A stretch of 18,214 bases of DNA from Baffinella frigidus (lineage: Eukaryota > Cryptophyceae > Cryptomonadales > Baffinellaceae): the NCBI GenBank assembly GCA_026770585.1, contig MU646431.1, forward strand, positions 269,586 to 287,799, given 5' to 3'. Each line of letters begins with the position of its first letter. Within the stretch, counting starts at the first letter, position 1. Shown piece after piece: positions 1 to 7,211 of this stretch. The translations under genes and the position numbers were made by a program. The notes below the pieces were generated by a model. That model saw only the letters and a program-made list of their open reading frames with translations, ran no database searches and was not told the DNA's origin.

Positions 1-345
1 TTAGGGTTTGGGGTTTACGGTTTAGGGCTCACGGTGTGAGATTTAGGGTTTGGGGTTTGGTGGTTATGGTTTAGGGGTTAGGGGTTAGGGGTTAGGGATT
101 AGGGATGAGGGGTTATGGTTTAGGGGTTAGGGGTTAGGGGTTAGGGCTTAGGGGTTAAAGGTTAGGGCTTAGGGGATAGGGGTTAGGGGATAGGGTTTCG
201 AATAGTAGTTGCTTGTTTGTTTCGGGATGTGGGGTTTAGGGTTTGGGGTTTAGGGTTTGGGGTTTGGGGTTGAGGGGTTAGGGGTTAGGGTTGAAGGTTT
301 AGGGTTCAGGGTTTAGGGGGTAGGTTTCAGGGTGTAGGGTACGGT
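1..345 (+). repeat. Degenerate telomere-like 7-mer repeat tract
   Basis: Irregular array of TTTAGGG, TTTGGGG and GGGGTTA units with many point changes and changes of period, interrupted at about 196-228 by non-repeat sequence. The G-rich strand reads left to right. If orientation were preserved, the chromosome end would lie to the right, so this is interstitial repeat rather than a left chromosome terminus. No gene is visible. Confidence 0.85.
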
Positions 346-387
346 CAGGTGTTCCCTGCCACGCTGTTTGCTACCTGTTTGCTACCG

Positions 388-765
388 CTGACGACGCGCA
401 TCACACCATCTCGCACACCCTCTCACACCCTCTCGCACACCCTCGAGGGTGTGATGCGCGTCGTCAGCTGACATCCGAACAGAAGTGGTAGAGCGCTTGC
501 GGGAAAACTTGTCGGATTTCACGAGAAATATTTTCAGAAATTCAGAACTTTTGTACCAGGACGTGACATAAAACCGGTCCATCTAAACGATTCTGGTACA
601 AATTCTCTGAAAATCTGAAAACATTCCTCGTTGACATCCGACAAGTTTTCCCGCAAGCGCTCTACCACTTCTGTTCGGATGTCAGCTGACGACGCGCATC
701 ACACCCTCGAGGGTGTGCGAGAGGGTGTGAGAGGGTGTGCGAGATGGTGTGATGCGCGTCGTCAG
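388..765. mobile_element. 378-bp palindromic (foldback) element with nested palindromes in both arms
   Basis: The left arm 388-517 and right arm 636-765 are perfect reverse complements over 130 bp by eye. Imperfect complementarity continues inward to about 560/593. Each arm contains its own hairpin: CTGACGACGCGCATCACACC (388-407) pairs with 448-467, and the same occurs at 686-705/746-765. An 18-bp palindrome centred on CTCGAG lies at 436-453. The single strand could therefore fold into a long stem with side hairpins near its base. No transposase ORF is present; the 66-aa ORF inside is a by-product of the palindrome. Sequence just outside the right end (766-787) resembles the inner arm (644-667), so the real element may be slightly larger. 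No clear target duplication was found. The class is a non-autonomous DNA transposon or foldback element; the superfamily is unknown. Confidence 0.8.
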
Positions 766-789
766 TTTTCCCGCCAGCGCTCTACCTGC

Positions 790-1200
790 TCGTAGGGTTA
801 GGCTTTAGGTTTTAGGGTCGACGGTTTACGGTGTAAGGTTTAGGTTGTGGGGTGTGGGGTGTGGGGTTCGCAGTGTGGGGTTTGGGGTGCAGGGTTTGGA
901 GTGTAGGGGTGTAGGGTTCGGGGTTTGGGGGGTGTTTTTTTTGGTGTAGGGTTTGGGGTTTGAGGTTCAGGGTTTTGAGTGTGGGGTGTTGGGTTTGGGG
1001 CTTGGGGTTTGGGGTTTGGGGTTTGGGGTTTGGGGTTGAGGGTATGTGATTTGGGGGTTTGGGTGTGTGGTTTGGGTGTAGGGGTTAGGGGTAAGGGGTT
1101 AGGGTTGAGGGTTTAGAGTTCAATGTCCAGGGGGTAGAGTTTGAGGCGCTTGGTTTAGGGGTTGGGGTTCGGGGATGAGGGTTTGGGGTTTAAGGTTTGA
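790..1200 (+). repeat. Degenerate telomere-like G-rich repeat tract
   Basis: GGGTTTGGGGTTT and GGTGTAGGG variants with poor periodicity; the best 7-mer stretch (TTTGGGG, about seven units) is at about 988-1035. No gene, promoter or RNA gene can be supported here. Confidence 0.8.
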
Positions 1201-1204
1201 AATC

Positions 1205-1535
1205 CAGGGTTTGGGGTTTGGAGATTCGGGATTCGAGATTCGGTTTTCGGGTTTCGGGCTTCGGTTTCAAGGTTGATCAGCATTTCGGGTTTCAGGTTCC
1301 GCGTTTCTGGTTTCGGATTTCGGGTTTAGACAATACAGGCGTGTCGAGGTTGAGCTGAGGATTTCGACTTCCGGGTTCCGGGTACCGGGTTTCGGGTTTA
1401 GACATGAGACGGGTTTCGGGTTTCGTGTTTCGGGTTTCGGGATTCGGGATTCGGGTTTCGGGATTCGGGTTTCGGGTTTCGGGATTTGGGTTTCGGGTTC
1501 CGGGTTTCGGGTTCCGGGTTTCGGGGTTGGGTTCT
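1205..1535 (+). repeat. TTTCGGG 7-mer minisatellite (telomere-like variant)
   Basis: Units of GGGTTTC/GGGATTC alternate over about 330 bp. Only one base of the telomere unit differs (A to C), and the period stays near 7. Short unique interruptions lie at 1271-1285 and 1327-1375. Confidence 0.85.
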
Positions 1536-1560
1536 ACATGACAAAGTCGCAGTCTGGGAC

Positions 1561-1600
1561 GCGCACGTGCGCGGAAAGGTCCACCAGATTCTCCACCTGC
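1561..1600. repeat. 40-bp dispersed direct repeat, copy 1
   Basis: Matches 2055-2094 at 37 of 40 positions by eye. Both copies are directly followed by TTTC-type repeat, so the minisatellite and its flank were probably duplicated together. Confidence 0.8.
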
Positions 1601-1680
1601 CGTTTTTCGGGTTTCGGGTTTCGGGTTTCGGGTTTCTGGTTTCGGGTTTCGTGTTTCGTGTTTCGTGTTTCGGGTTCTAT
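1601..1680 (+). repeat. Second TTTCGGG/TTTCGTG 7-mer tract
   Basis: About eleven 7-bp units of GGGTTTC changing to GTGTTTC at the right side. It follows the 40-bp direct repeat and ends in unique sequence. Confidence 0.85.
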
Positions 1681-1774
1681 ATCGGGGACGCGCTAGATTC
1701 CTGAATCCAGGGGCAGCTGTCGAAAGGAAGAGATGTTTTCTTATCTGTTGGAAAGGTCCCCGGGACTCTTGACC

Positions 1775-1917
1775 TTAATCTCCATACAAGTATTAATTAA
1801 TTTCTTTTGGGCAACGAAAATCACTACACGATTTGCTCATAAAAGTAATATTAGAGCATCTGTGTAGTAAATTTCGTTGCGCCAAAAGCAATTAATTAAT
1901 ACTCTTGTAGAGATGAA
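1775..1917. mobile_element. Foldback MITE-like element A1
   Basis: A 143-bp element whose ends (TTAATCTCC... / ...GAGATGAA) pair for about 55 bp. The arms include TATTAATTAATT, a CTTTTGG block and the inner core GCAACGAAAA...CACTACAC (core 1811-1880). It is flanked by CC on both sides (1773-1774, 1918-1919), consistent with a 2-bp target duplication. The second copy (A2) shows the same length and a 2-bp duplication AG. No coding capacity. Confidence 0.85.
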
Positions 1918-2054
1918 CCTGGAGGGGATGCTTCAGTGGCCTATTCTTCATTTAGGACCTGTGTCGAGAGTAATAAAGAGGAAGAAGAATCCTTAAGTTG
2001 ACGATCCGAGCTCGCGGTACAAATCCGTCAACATTGGAGTAAAAAAAAGCCCGG

Positions 2055-2094
2055 GCGCACGTGCAAGGAAAGGTCCACTAGATTCTCCACCTGC
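2055..2094. repeat. 40-bp dispersed direct repeat, copy 2
   Basis: Partner of 1561-1600, followed here by a TTTCTGG/TTTCGGG tract. The unique sequence 1918-2050 before it holds nothing recognisable apart from an A8 run. Confidence 0.8.
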
Positions 2095-2145
2095 AGTTTC
2101 TGGTTTCTGGTTTCTGGTTTCGGGTTTCGGGTTTCGAGTTTCGGG

Positions 2146-2186
<41 letters not shown>

Positions 2187-2229
2187 GTTTCGGGTTTCGG
2201 GGTTTGGTTTTCGGTTTTCGGTTTTCGGG
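2095..2229 (+). repeat. TTTCTGG / TTTCGGG / TTTTCGG 7-mer tract
   Basis: Three successive blocks, each homogenised for a different 7-mer: TTTCTGG, then TTTCGGG, then CGGTTTT. The phase of 7 is kept throughout. Confidence 0.85.
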
Positions 2230-2645
2230 CTTAGGGTGCGGGTCTCAGGACTGATGGTTCGGGGGTTAAGGTTTGGTGTTTAGGGTGTGGGGTTTGTTGG
2301 AGGGTTTTAGGGTGGGGGTTTGTTGGTTAGGGTGTAGAGTGTAGGGTGTAGGGTTCGAAGTTTGGGGTTTAGGTGTTAGGGTGTTGGGTCCCGGGATCAG
2401 GGTTTCGGGTTTCACGTATAGGGTTTAGGGTTCAGCGTTTAGCGTTGTACCGTTGAGCGTTTAGTGTTTAGGGTCTAGGGTTCGGGATTTATGGTGTAAC
2501 GTTGAGAGTTCAGGGTTCATTGTGTAGAGTTGGGGTCTAACGTTCGGGGTTTAGGGTTTAGTGCCCAGGGTTGGGGGTTTATTGTTCAGGGTTTAAGGTT
2601 CAGTGCTCAGGGTTAGGGTTTAATGTTCGGGGTGTAGGGTTCTGT
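2230..2645 (+). repeat. Degenerate telomere-like G-rich repeats
   Basis: Scattered GGGTTTAGGG, GGTGTAGGG and TTCAGCGTTTAG variants. No gene is visible in this 400-bp stretch. Confidence 0.75.
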
Positions 2646-2716
2646 GCTTAGTGTCTCGACGAAGCGCAAAGAGCCTTTGTAACGTGGCTGTACCGGGTAA
2701 TCACATAGAATTATAG

Positions 2717-2757
2717 CACATATAATTCGACGGTACGTGCCATATAATTCGACCGTA
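2717..2757. repeat. Two-copy tandem repeat ATATAATTCGAC
   Basis: CATATAATTCGACGGTACGT is followed directly by a near copy ending CCGTATGT, then a T-run and a G10-11 homopolymer (2761-2779). The function is unknown; the preceding 2650-2716 is unique and uninformative. Confidence 0.6.
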
Positions 2758-2793
2758 TGTTTTTTTTTGGGGGGGGGGGCTTAGGGTTAGGGT

Positions 2794-3076
2794 CCACTTA
2801 GCAGCGACCGAGGACCTTTTCACCTGGAATTCAAGGTGAAATTCCGGTTAGGTTCCAGGGTAATGGATAAGATTCTAGTACAAATCGTTCAGATGGACTG
2901 TATCCGTGAAGCCCCCGGAAGCTGCTAAGTTAATCTCCATACAAGTATTAATTAATTGCTTTTGGCAACGAAAATTATTACACGATTTGCTCATAAAAGT
3001 AATAGTAAAGCGTTTGTGTAGTAAATTTCGTTGCACCAAATGCAATTAATTAATACTTTTGTGGAGATGAAAGTGG
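2794..3076 (+). mobile_element. Family D element (D1), interrupted by A2
   Basis: The terminal repeat CCACTTAGCAGC at 2794-2805 is matched by its complement GCTGCTAAG (2921-2929) plus TGG (3074-3076). The last three bases were separated from the rest by insertion of A2. Internally it carries GACCGAGGACCTTTTCACC, an EcoRI-type palindrome (TGGAATTCAAGG), and GGTAATGGATAAGATTCTAG. Related copies are at 7392-7457, 7529-7669 (minus) and 8462-8531. The uninterrupted length is about 139 bp, close to the 141 bp of the 7529 copy. Confidence 0.85.
2930..3071. mobile_element. Foldback MITE-like element A2, nested in D1
   Basis: A 142-bp second copy of family A with the same termini (TTAATCTCC / GAGATGAA) and inner core. 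It is flanked by AG on both sides (2928-2929, 3072-3073). Removing the element and one AG restores the intact right end GCTGCTAAGTGG of D1, which is internal proof of insertion and of a 2-bp target duplication. Confidence 0.9.
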
Positions 3077-3131
3077 TAGGGGGTGCACAGGGTAGTCGTC
3101 TCGTACGTCACCGACTGCTGTTCAGGTAGAC

Positions 3132-3192
3132 GTTGGCTTTGGGTGTACAGGGTATCATCGAACACGCTATACACCGCACTTCTACTTCTCTC

Positions 3193-3234
<42 letters not shown>

Positions 3235-3402
3235 GAAGTCGTGTCGAGCCTTCCGCTATAGGGTGCAGAGGTTGGGGTCGGGGTTTCAGGGTTCAGTGGC
3301 TAGAGTTCTGATTCAGGGTTCAGTGCTGCAGGGCGTGGGGGTTACAGGGTAGTGATGTCGCATATCTACCCGACTACCCTGCACACCCCTACACCCTACA
3401 CC
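3132..3402 (+). repeat. Left arm of large inverted repeat
   Basis: About 270 bp complementary to 4100-4362 with few mismatches. It includes a (CA)n microsatellite at 3195-3231, which is (GT)n in the other arm. The arms are separated by about 700 bp and the right arm is 263 bp. The block GGGTAGTCGT...CGTCACCGACTGCT just left of it (3088-3120) recurs at 3539-3580 and 3839-3881. Confidence 0.85.
3195..3231. repeat. (CA)n microsatellite
   Basis: About 18 AC dinucleotides inside the left arm of the inverted repeat. Its mirror is the (GT)n run at about 4269-4299. Confidence 0.95.
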
Positions 3403-3485
3403 TTGCTGCACCCCTACACCCTACACCCTGCTGCACCCTACACCCTACACCCTGCTGCACCCTACACCCTACACCCTGCTGCACC
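3403..3485. repeat. CCCTACA-based higher-order tandem repeat
   Basis: CCCTACA 7-mers separated by CCCTGCTGCA. The reverse complement of the same pattern, with a 24-bp unit of three GGGTGTA-like 7-mers plus GCA, occurs at 4383-4497. Confidence 0.8.
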
Positions 3486-3538
3486 CCAGGCTCGCTATAC
3501 ACCACACTCCTACTTCTCTATACACACACGCACTCACA

Positions 3539-3580
3539 GGGTAGTCGTGGCGCACGTCACCGACTGCTCCCTCTGGCTGC
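3539..3580. repeat. Direct repeat GGGTAGTCGTGG..., copy 1
   Basis: An essentially identical segment lies at 3839-3881. It contains CGCACGTCACCGACTGCTCC followed by CTCTGGCTGCC. Here it is followed by a tract running into (GA)n. Confidence 0.85.
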
Positions 3581-3617
3581 CAACAAGAGGTGCTGCGTGT
3601 GACAGTGTCGGAGGGGC

Positions 3618-3680
3618 GAGAGAGAGAGGGAGAGGGAGAGAGGGGTAGCGGGAGAGAGAGAGAGAGAGAGAGAGAGAGGA
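3618..3680. repeat. (GA)n microsatellite
   Basis: GAGAGAGAGGGAGAGGG leads into about 13 pure GA units. Long ORFs read across it on both strands are low-complexity artefacts. Confidence 0.95.
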
Positions 3681-3716
3681 CAGCCCCACAGAGGGTGTTC
3701 AAGGGTCTGGCTGCCA

Positions 3717-3830
3717 CGTGGCAGCCAGAAGACTCTAAACCTTATACCGTCTACCACACACGAACACACCCCACACCCTAAGCTCTCAACCCTAAACACC
3801 CAACACTCAAAACTCACCACTGAGCACATG
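3717..3830 (-). repeat. Left arm of a second inverted repeat
   Basis: The sequence from GCAGCCAGAAGACTCTAAACC rightward is the complement of 3985-4085 (ending GTTTAGAGTCTCCTGG). The axis of symmetry (about 3902) differs from that of the 3132/4362 inverted repeat, so the two inversions are separate events. Confidence 0.75.
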
Positions 3831-4099
3831 CACTCACAGGGTAGTCGTGGCGCACGTCACCGACTGCTCCCTCTGGCTGCCACACGAACACGCGCCCCTC
3901 CGACACAGTCACGCGCAGCACCTATTGTTGGGGTTGCTGTTAAGAGTTGAGTGTTAAGAGTTCGGTAACGCTTAGAGTTTAGTGCTTAGTGATGAGTTTT
4001 GAGTGTTGGGGTGTTTAGGGTTTAGAGCTTAGGGTGTGGGGTGTGTTCGTGTGTGGCATACGGTATAAGGTTTAGAGTCTCCTGGAGACCCCAACCACT

Positions 4100-4267
4100 G
4101 GTGTAGGGTGCAGGGGTGTACAGGGTAGTCGGGTAGATATGCGACATCACTACCCTGTAACCCCCACGCCCTGCAGCACTGAACCCTGAAACAGAACTCT
4201 AGCCACTGAACCCTGAAACCCCGACCCCAACCACTGCACCCTATAACGGAAGGCTTGACACGACTAC

Positions 4268-4301
<34 letters not shown>

Positions 4302-4362
4302 AAGAGAAGTAGAAGTGCGGTGTATAGCTTGTTCGATGATACCCTGTACACCCAAAGCCAAC
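4100..4362 (-). repeat. Right arm of large inverted repeat
   Basis: Reverse complement of 3132-3402. It includes the (GT)n counterpart of the (CA)n tract, and the complement of GCATATCTACCCGACTACCC at about 4121-4140. Confidence 0.85.
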
Positions 4363-4382
4363 CTCCACACGAGCACGCGCCC

Positions 4383-4497
4383 GGGTGTAGGGTGTAGGGT
4401 GCAGCAGGGTGTAGGGTGTAGGGTGCAGCAGGGTGTAGGGTGTAGGGTGCAGCAGGGTGTAGGGTGTAGGGTGCAGCAGGGTGTAGGGTGTAGGGGT
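4383..4497. repeat. 24-bp tandem repeat built from three 7-mers plus GCA
   Basis: About four copies of GGGTGTA GGGTGTA GGGTGCA GCA. The three 7-mers are telomere-like variants, so the 24-bp unit is a higher-order repeat derived from a 7-mer array. It is the complement of 3403-3485. Confidence 0.85.
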
Positions 4498-4619
4498 GTC
4501 ACGAACACGCGCCCCTCCGACACTGTCACGCGCAGCACCTGTTGTGGGGGTTGGTGTTAAGAGTTGAGTGTTAAGAGTTTGGTAACGCTTAGAGTGTACA
4601 GTTTGGTCGCGTTTAGAGA

Positions 4620-4695
4620 TGGGAGTTTTAGTGTTTAGTGTTTAGTGTTTAGTGCTCAGTGATGAGTGTTGAGTGTTGAGTGTTGAGTGTTTAGG
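4620..4695 (+). repeat. TTTAGTG / TGTTGAG 7-mer block
   Basis: Runs of TTTAGTG, then TGTTGAG, both of period 7, inside the second 240-bp unit. A shorter counterpart is at 4875-4930. Confidence 0.75.
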
Positions 4696-5177
4696 GTTTA
4701 GAGCTTAGGGTGTGGGGTGTGTTTAGAGTCTTCTGGCTGCCACACGGACACGCGCCCCTCCGACACAGTCACGCGCAGCACCTGTTGGTGGGGTTGGTGT
4801 TAAGAGTTGAGTGTTAAGAGTTTGGTGTTAAGAGTTTGGTGACGTTCAGAGTGTACAGTTTGGTCACGTTGAGAGATTAGCGTTTTAGTGTTTAGTGTTG
4901 AGTGCTCAGTGATGAGTGTTGAGTGTTGTTTGTTTAGGGTTTAGAGCTTAGGGTGTGGGGTGTGTTCGTGCGTGGCAGACGGTATCAGGTTTCGGTCTCC
5001 GTTTCGGTTCCTGTATTAGATGCATTAGAGTGTCGTGAGGTCCCAGGCGCATGCCACGCACATGCTTCGGTTGCTGTGTTAGATCCAGCACTTAGAGAAA
5101 CACTTAGAGCCCCTAACCTTTCATAGTGGGGGGTGTTCGTGTGTGGCAGACGGTATCAGGGTTGGAGCCGTTAGATC

Positions 5178-5318
5178 TCATAGGGAAACGGTTTTAATTC
5201 AAACCCATTGGATCCAATGAAATTTACTACACGAATAGGTTAATATTACTAGTCAAACTCATTGTGTGTAGTAAATTTCATTGCCTGAAAGTTTTAAATT
5301 GAAACCGTTTTCCTATGC
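5178..5318. mobile_element. Foldback MITE-like element B1
   Basis: A 141-bp palindromic element with ends [T/G]CATAGG(G/A)AAACGGTTT and inner core CAATGAAATTTACTACAC (core 5215-5284). The flanks are GATC at 5174-5177 and 5319-5322, giving GTTA-GATC-element-GATC-CAGCAC. The sequence TTAGATCCAGCA at 5079-5090 looks like the same site without the element, supporting a 4-bp duplication. No ORF. Confidence 0.8.
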
Positions 5319-5366
5319 GATCCAGCACGTGCCACCCAGTTGGGCAGTCACCTACCGGTCCGACCC

Positions 5367-5403
5367 ATAGGGTTTGGGTTTGGGTTTGGGGTTTGGGGTT
5401 CGG
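5367..5403 (+). repeat. Short GGGTTTGGGTTTG telomere-like tract
   Basis: Five units of GGGTTT(G) immediately right of anonymous sequence that follows B1. Confidence 0.7.
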
Positions 5404-5461
5404 GGGCTTTTGAGTCTGTGGAATCCACGAGTGTCGATGCTTCTCACCCATAAACCATGAA

Positions 5462-5850
5462 CCAACCTGTCCATGCGAAGGGAACCCCAAACTCCAACAC
5501 CTAACCCCTAACCCCTAACCCTTAAGGATGGCTCACAACCTGTCCTTGCGAAGGGAACCTCAACCTCTAACACCTACAGGGGTACTTCGCTCATAAGAAA
5601 CCGCCACCCCCCCTGAGACCACCATAGGGCCCTAGGCATAGCCCTACTGTAGGGTCCTAGGGGGAGGCGGTTTCTTATGAGCGAGGTACCCCTGTAACCC
5701 CTAACCCCTCAGGATAGCTCACAACCTGTCCCAGTCCAGGGTCCCGGGCGTAGGTAGGTTTTACCCTAAATTTTACACCCTGAAACCTAGAGTGGAGGAG
5801 GAGGAGGAGAGGACCTGGCCATACCTCACAACCTGCCCTTGCGCAGCGTC
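5462..5850. repeat. Dispersed direct repeats CACAACCTGTCCTTGCGAAG
   Basis: A ~25-40-bp module (CTCACAACCTGTCC.TGCGAAGGGAAC) recurs at about 5462, 5531, 5710 and 5826, with a weaker match at 6058. The modules are spaced by CCCCTAA-type telomere-like runs (5497-5523, 5694-5710) and by J1. No gene is visible. Confidence 0.7.
5575..5696. mobile_element. Foldback element J1
   Basis: 122 bp with terminal inverted repeats of about 31 bp: TACAGGGGTACTTCGCTCAT at the left, and its complement ending GAGCGAGGTACCCCTGTA at the right. The centre has a second inverted pair built on CCTAGG (ATAGGGCCCTAGGC...GTAGGGTCCTAGG). The flanking trinucleotide ACC is duplicated (5572-5574, 5697-5699), but other J copies show no matching duplication. 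Related copies: 14841-14960, 17817-17938, 17941-18110. Confidence 0.85.
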
Positions 5851-5860
5851 AAACCCCAAA

Positions 5861-6047
5861 CCCTCAGCCCTCAGCCCTCAGCCCGCAGCCCTCAGCCCTC
5901 AGTCCTCAGCCCGCAGCCCGCAGCCCTCAGCCCTCAGCCCTCAGCCCTCAGCCCGCAGCCCTCAGCCCTCAGCCCGCAGCCCGCAGCCCGCAGCCCTCAG
6001 CCCTCAGCCCTCAGCCCTCAGCCCTCAGCCCTCAGCCCTCAGCCCTA
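5861..6047. repeat. CCCTCAG / CCCGCAG 7-mer minisatellite
   Basis: About 27 tandem 7-bp units in which CCCTCAG and CCCGCAG are interspersed. The complement is CTGAGGG, a telomere-like variant. All ORFs here are open only because the period is not a multiple of 3 and the units lack stop codons. Confidence 0.95.
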
Positions 6048-6072
6048 AGGAGTACGCATAACCTGGCCGTGC

Positions 6073-6140
6073 GAAGGGTCCTGCGAATAAGCAGCCAAAG
6101 CCTCCGCGTCCCACCTCTGTCCAGACGCGTTCATTCCCTG
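6073..6140. repeat. Triplicated anonymous segment, copy 1
   Basis: GGGTCCTGCGAATAAGCAGC continuing through CCTCCGCGTCCCACCTCTGT and GACGCGTTCATTCCCT. It is repeated nearly in full at 6411-6480 and in part at 6254-6288. Confidence 0.85.
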
Positions 6141-6160
6141 CCCACAGGGTTGATGCTTCA

Positions 6161-6244
6161 GGGTGTAGGGTGTAGGGTGTAGGGTGTAGGGTGTAGGGTG
6201 TAGGGTGTAGGGTGTAGGGTGCAGGGTGCAGGGTGCAGGGTGTA
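6161..6244 (+). repeat. TGTAGGG / TGCAGGG 7-mer minisatellite
   Basis: Twelve 7-bp units: TGTAGGG units, then three TGCAGGG units at the right end. It lies between copies 1 and 2 of the triplicated segment. Confidence 0.95.
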
Positions 6245-6253
6245 GTTCGCATC

Positions 6254-6288
6254 CATCCCACCTCTGCCCAGACGCATTCATTCCCTGC
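6254..6288. repeat. Triplicated anonymous segment, copy 2 (partial)
   Basis: CATCCCACCTCTGCCCAGAC and the following GCATTCATTCCCTG match copies 1 and 3 with two or three changes. Confidence 0.8.
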
Positions 6289-6291
6289 TCC

Positions 6292-6420
6292 CCACCAACA
6301 ACCCGTTGAAGCTTATAACCAGATCGGGTACTGTAGTAAATTTCAGGTAAACCGGACATATCTGACCGTATCTCCCGTCAGCAATTCCCAGGCCCCTAAG
6401 GTCTCCTACCGTAGGGTCCT
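6292..6420 (+). mobile_element. Family C element, copy C1 (one end only)
   Basis: Aligns over about 125 bp with the reverse complement of 10552-10676. Landmarks in order are CAACAACCCGTTG, AGCTTATAACC, CTGTAGTAAATTTCAG, TATCTCCCGTCAGCAATTC and CCTACCGTAGGGTCCTA. The other end of the full element, visible in C2, is not found here, so this copy looks truncated. Confidence 0.8.
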
Positions 6421-6480
6421 ACGAATAAGCAGCCAGAGCCTCCGCGTTCCCACCTCTGTCCAGACGCGTTCATTCCCTAC
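6411..6480. repeat. Triplicated anonymous segment, copy 3
   Basis: Near-complete copy of 6073-6140, starting inside the end of C1. Confidence 0.85.
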
Positions 6481-6493
6481 TCCGGAGACGGGT

Positions 6494-6558
6494 TTGGTAC
6501 CAGGAAATTCTCCGGTTTAGCTATCGTAAGTTTGCGGGCTTGGTACCAGGAAATTCTC
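6494..6558. repeat. 46-bp-spaced direct repeat TTGGTACCAGGAAATTCTC
   Basis: The 19-bp motif occurs at 6494-6512 and 6540-6558. The following 6559-6700 is unique sequence with no visible gene. Confidence 0.75.
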
Positions 6559-6704
6559 AAAATGGCGAACAGTCGCTCGCATCTCGAACCAAATCAAATC
6601 TTCTGGATAAATTGCGAAACATAGGGCGAACTACACAGGGGCACCGGCCATTCAATTATGCACCCTCGTCATTGGCGAATTCGTCCGAGTGACTCAGCTA
6701 TCTC

Positions 6705-6872
6705 ATCCGGACGAGTATTTCTGAGAAATACGATTTCGGGGACCAACGATGCTATTTTGGTGAATCTTAAGGCTATTTATTGTGAAGTTACTGCTATGAA
6801 AGGCCAATATGAACCGCCCGTAAGCCTTAACATACACCAAAATCGTATTCCTCAGGAACACTCGCCGTGGTG
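6705..6872. mobile_element. Foldback element (168 bp)
   Basis: The left arm 6708-6736 (CGAGTATTTCTGAGAAATACG core) pairs with the right arm 6841-6866. A second complementary block (TTTTGGTGAATCTTAAGGC at about 6755-6773 and its complement at about 6821-6840) shows the left arm has a ~20-bp extra segment. A 71-aa ORF (6658-6873) spans the palindrome and is not credible as a gene. Confidence 0.7.
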
Positions 6873-6897
6873 ATATCCTGCGTGGTTGCTTCCTGAG

Positions 6898-6975
6898 TGA
6901 TCCGAACCCCTAACCTTTCATAACCTGAGGAGATAATGACCGCGCCTTAGTCCACTCGGCCAAACGTGCAGATTG
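6898..6975 (-). other. tRNA-like segment with Pol III A-box (possible SINE head or tRNA relic)
   Basis: On the minus strand, TGGCCGAGTGG (complement of 6952-6962) is an exact match to a tRNA D-arm/A-box, followed by ACTAAGGCG as in Ser/Leu-type tRNAs. About 43 nt further, GGTTCGGATCA (complement of 6898-6908) resembles a degenerate B-box. The anticodon stem and acceptor stem do not pair, so it is not a functional tRNA. It may be the head of a tRNA-derived SINE or a decayed tRNA. The stretch TATGAAAGGTTAGGGG within it recurs (as its complement) at 5108-5123. Confidence 0.35.
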
Positions 6976-7082
6976 ACTCCGTGACCAAACGGGACATGGA
7001 GACACACCGGTCTCCGGGGAGTATATCTTCTCTCACCTTCTTCTTCTTCTTTCTTGCTCTCGTTGCAGGACCCCAGGGATCC

Positions 7083-7211
7083 AGCTATGAATCTCGAATA
7101 ACCCTTGAGCGACACGTGCGGAGCCCCTTACACTCTATCCCTTGAGTGGCGAGTAGGCGCATACGCCCTACGGTAGGGCCCTAGGACGTGCCTAGGGCGA
7201 TTCGTTCCGAC
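7083..7211 (-). repeat. Family I repeat, inverted copy
   Basis: Reverse complement of about 9073-9200. It shares GGGTTATTCGA, GAGTGTAAGGGGCTCCGCAC, GTAGGCGCATACGCCC and CCCTACGGTAGGGCCCTAGG. It is a ~128-bp anonymous segment copied in the opposite orientation 2 kb away. Confidence 0.85.

Larger units (their letters stand above)
3881..5160 (+). repeat. About 240-bp subtelomeric-like repeat units in direct orientation
   Basis: Three units begin with CACACGAACACGCGCCCCTC or a near match, at about 3881, 4500 and 4739. Each runs through TGTTAAGAGTTGAGTGTTAA, TTTAGTG/TGTTGAG 7-mer runs and GGGTTTAGAGCTTAGGGTGT, and ends in GTGTTCGTG or GTGTTTAGAG. The first and second units are separated by the right arm of the large inverted repeat. 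A final end fragment lies at about 5128-5160 (GGCAGACGGTATCAGG). No gene is visible over this 1.3 kb. Confidence 0.75.

Noticed and set aside
1-345. A chromosome-end telomere at the left edge
   Set aside because: The repeat is degenerate and the G-rich strand reads inward; a left terminus would show C-rich units on the plus strand.
4029-4538. 169-aa minus-strand ORF
   Set aside because: Built from 7-mer and 24-bp repeats plus (GT)n; low complexity.
5792-6061. ORFs over the CCCTCAG array, and the possibility of a CRISPR-like array
   Set aside because: Pure 7-bp tandem units without spacers; the ORFs are open by period and composition only.
6658-6873. 71-aa ORF in the foldback at 6705-6872
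   Set aside because: Coincides with a palindrome; no domain, no codon bias.
6898-6975. A functional tRNA-Leu or tRNA-Ser gene
   Set aside because: The A-box is exact, but the anticodon, T and acceptor stems do not pair.
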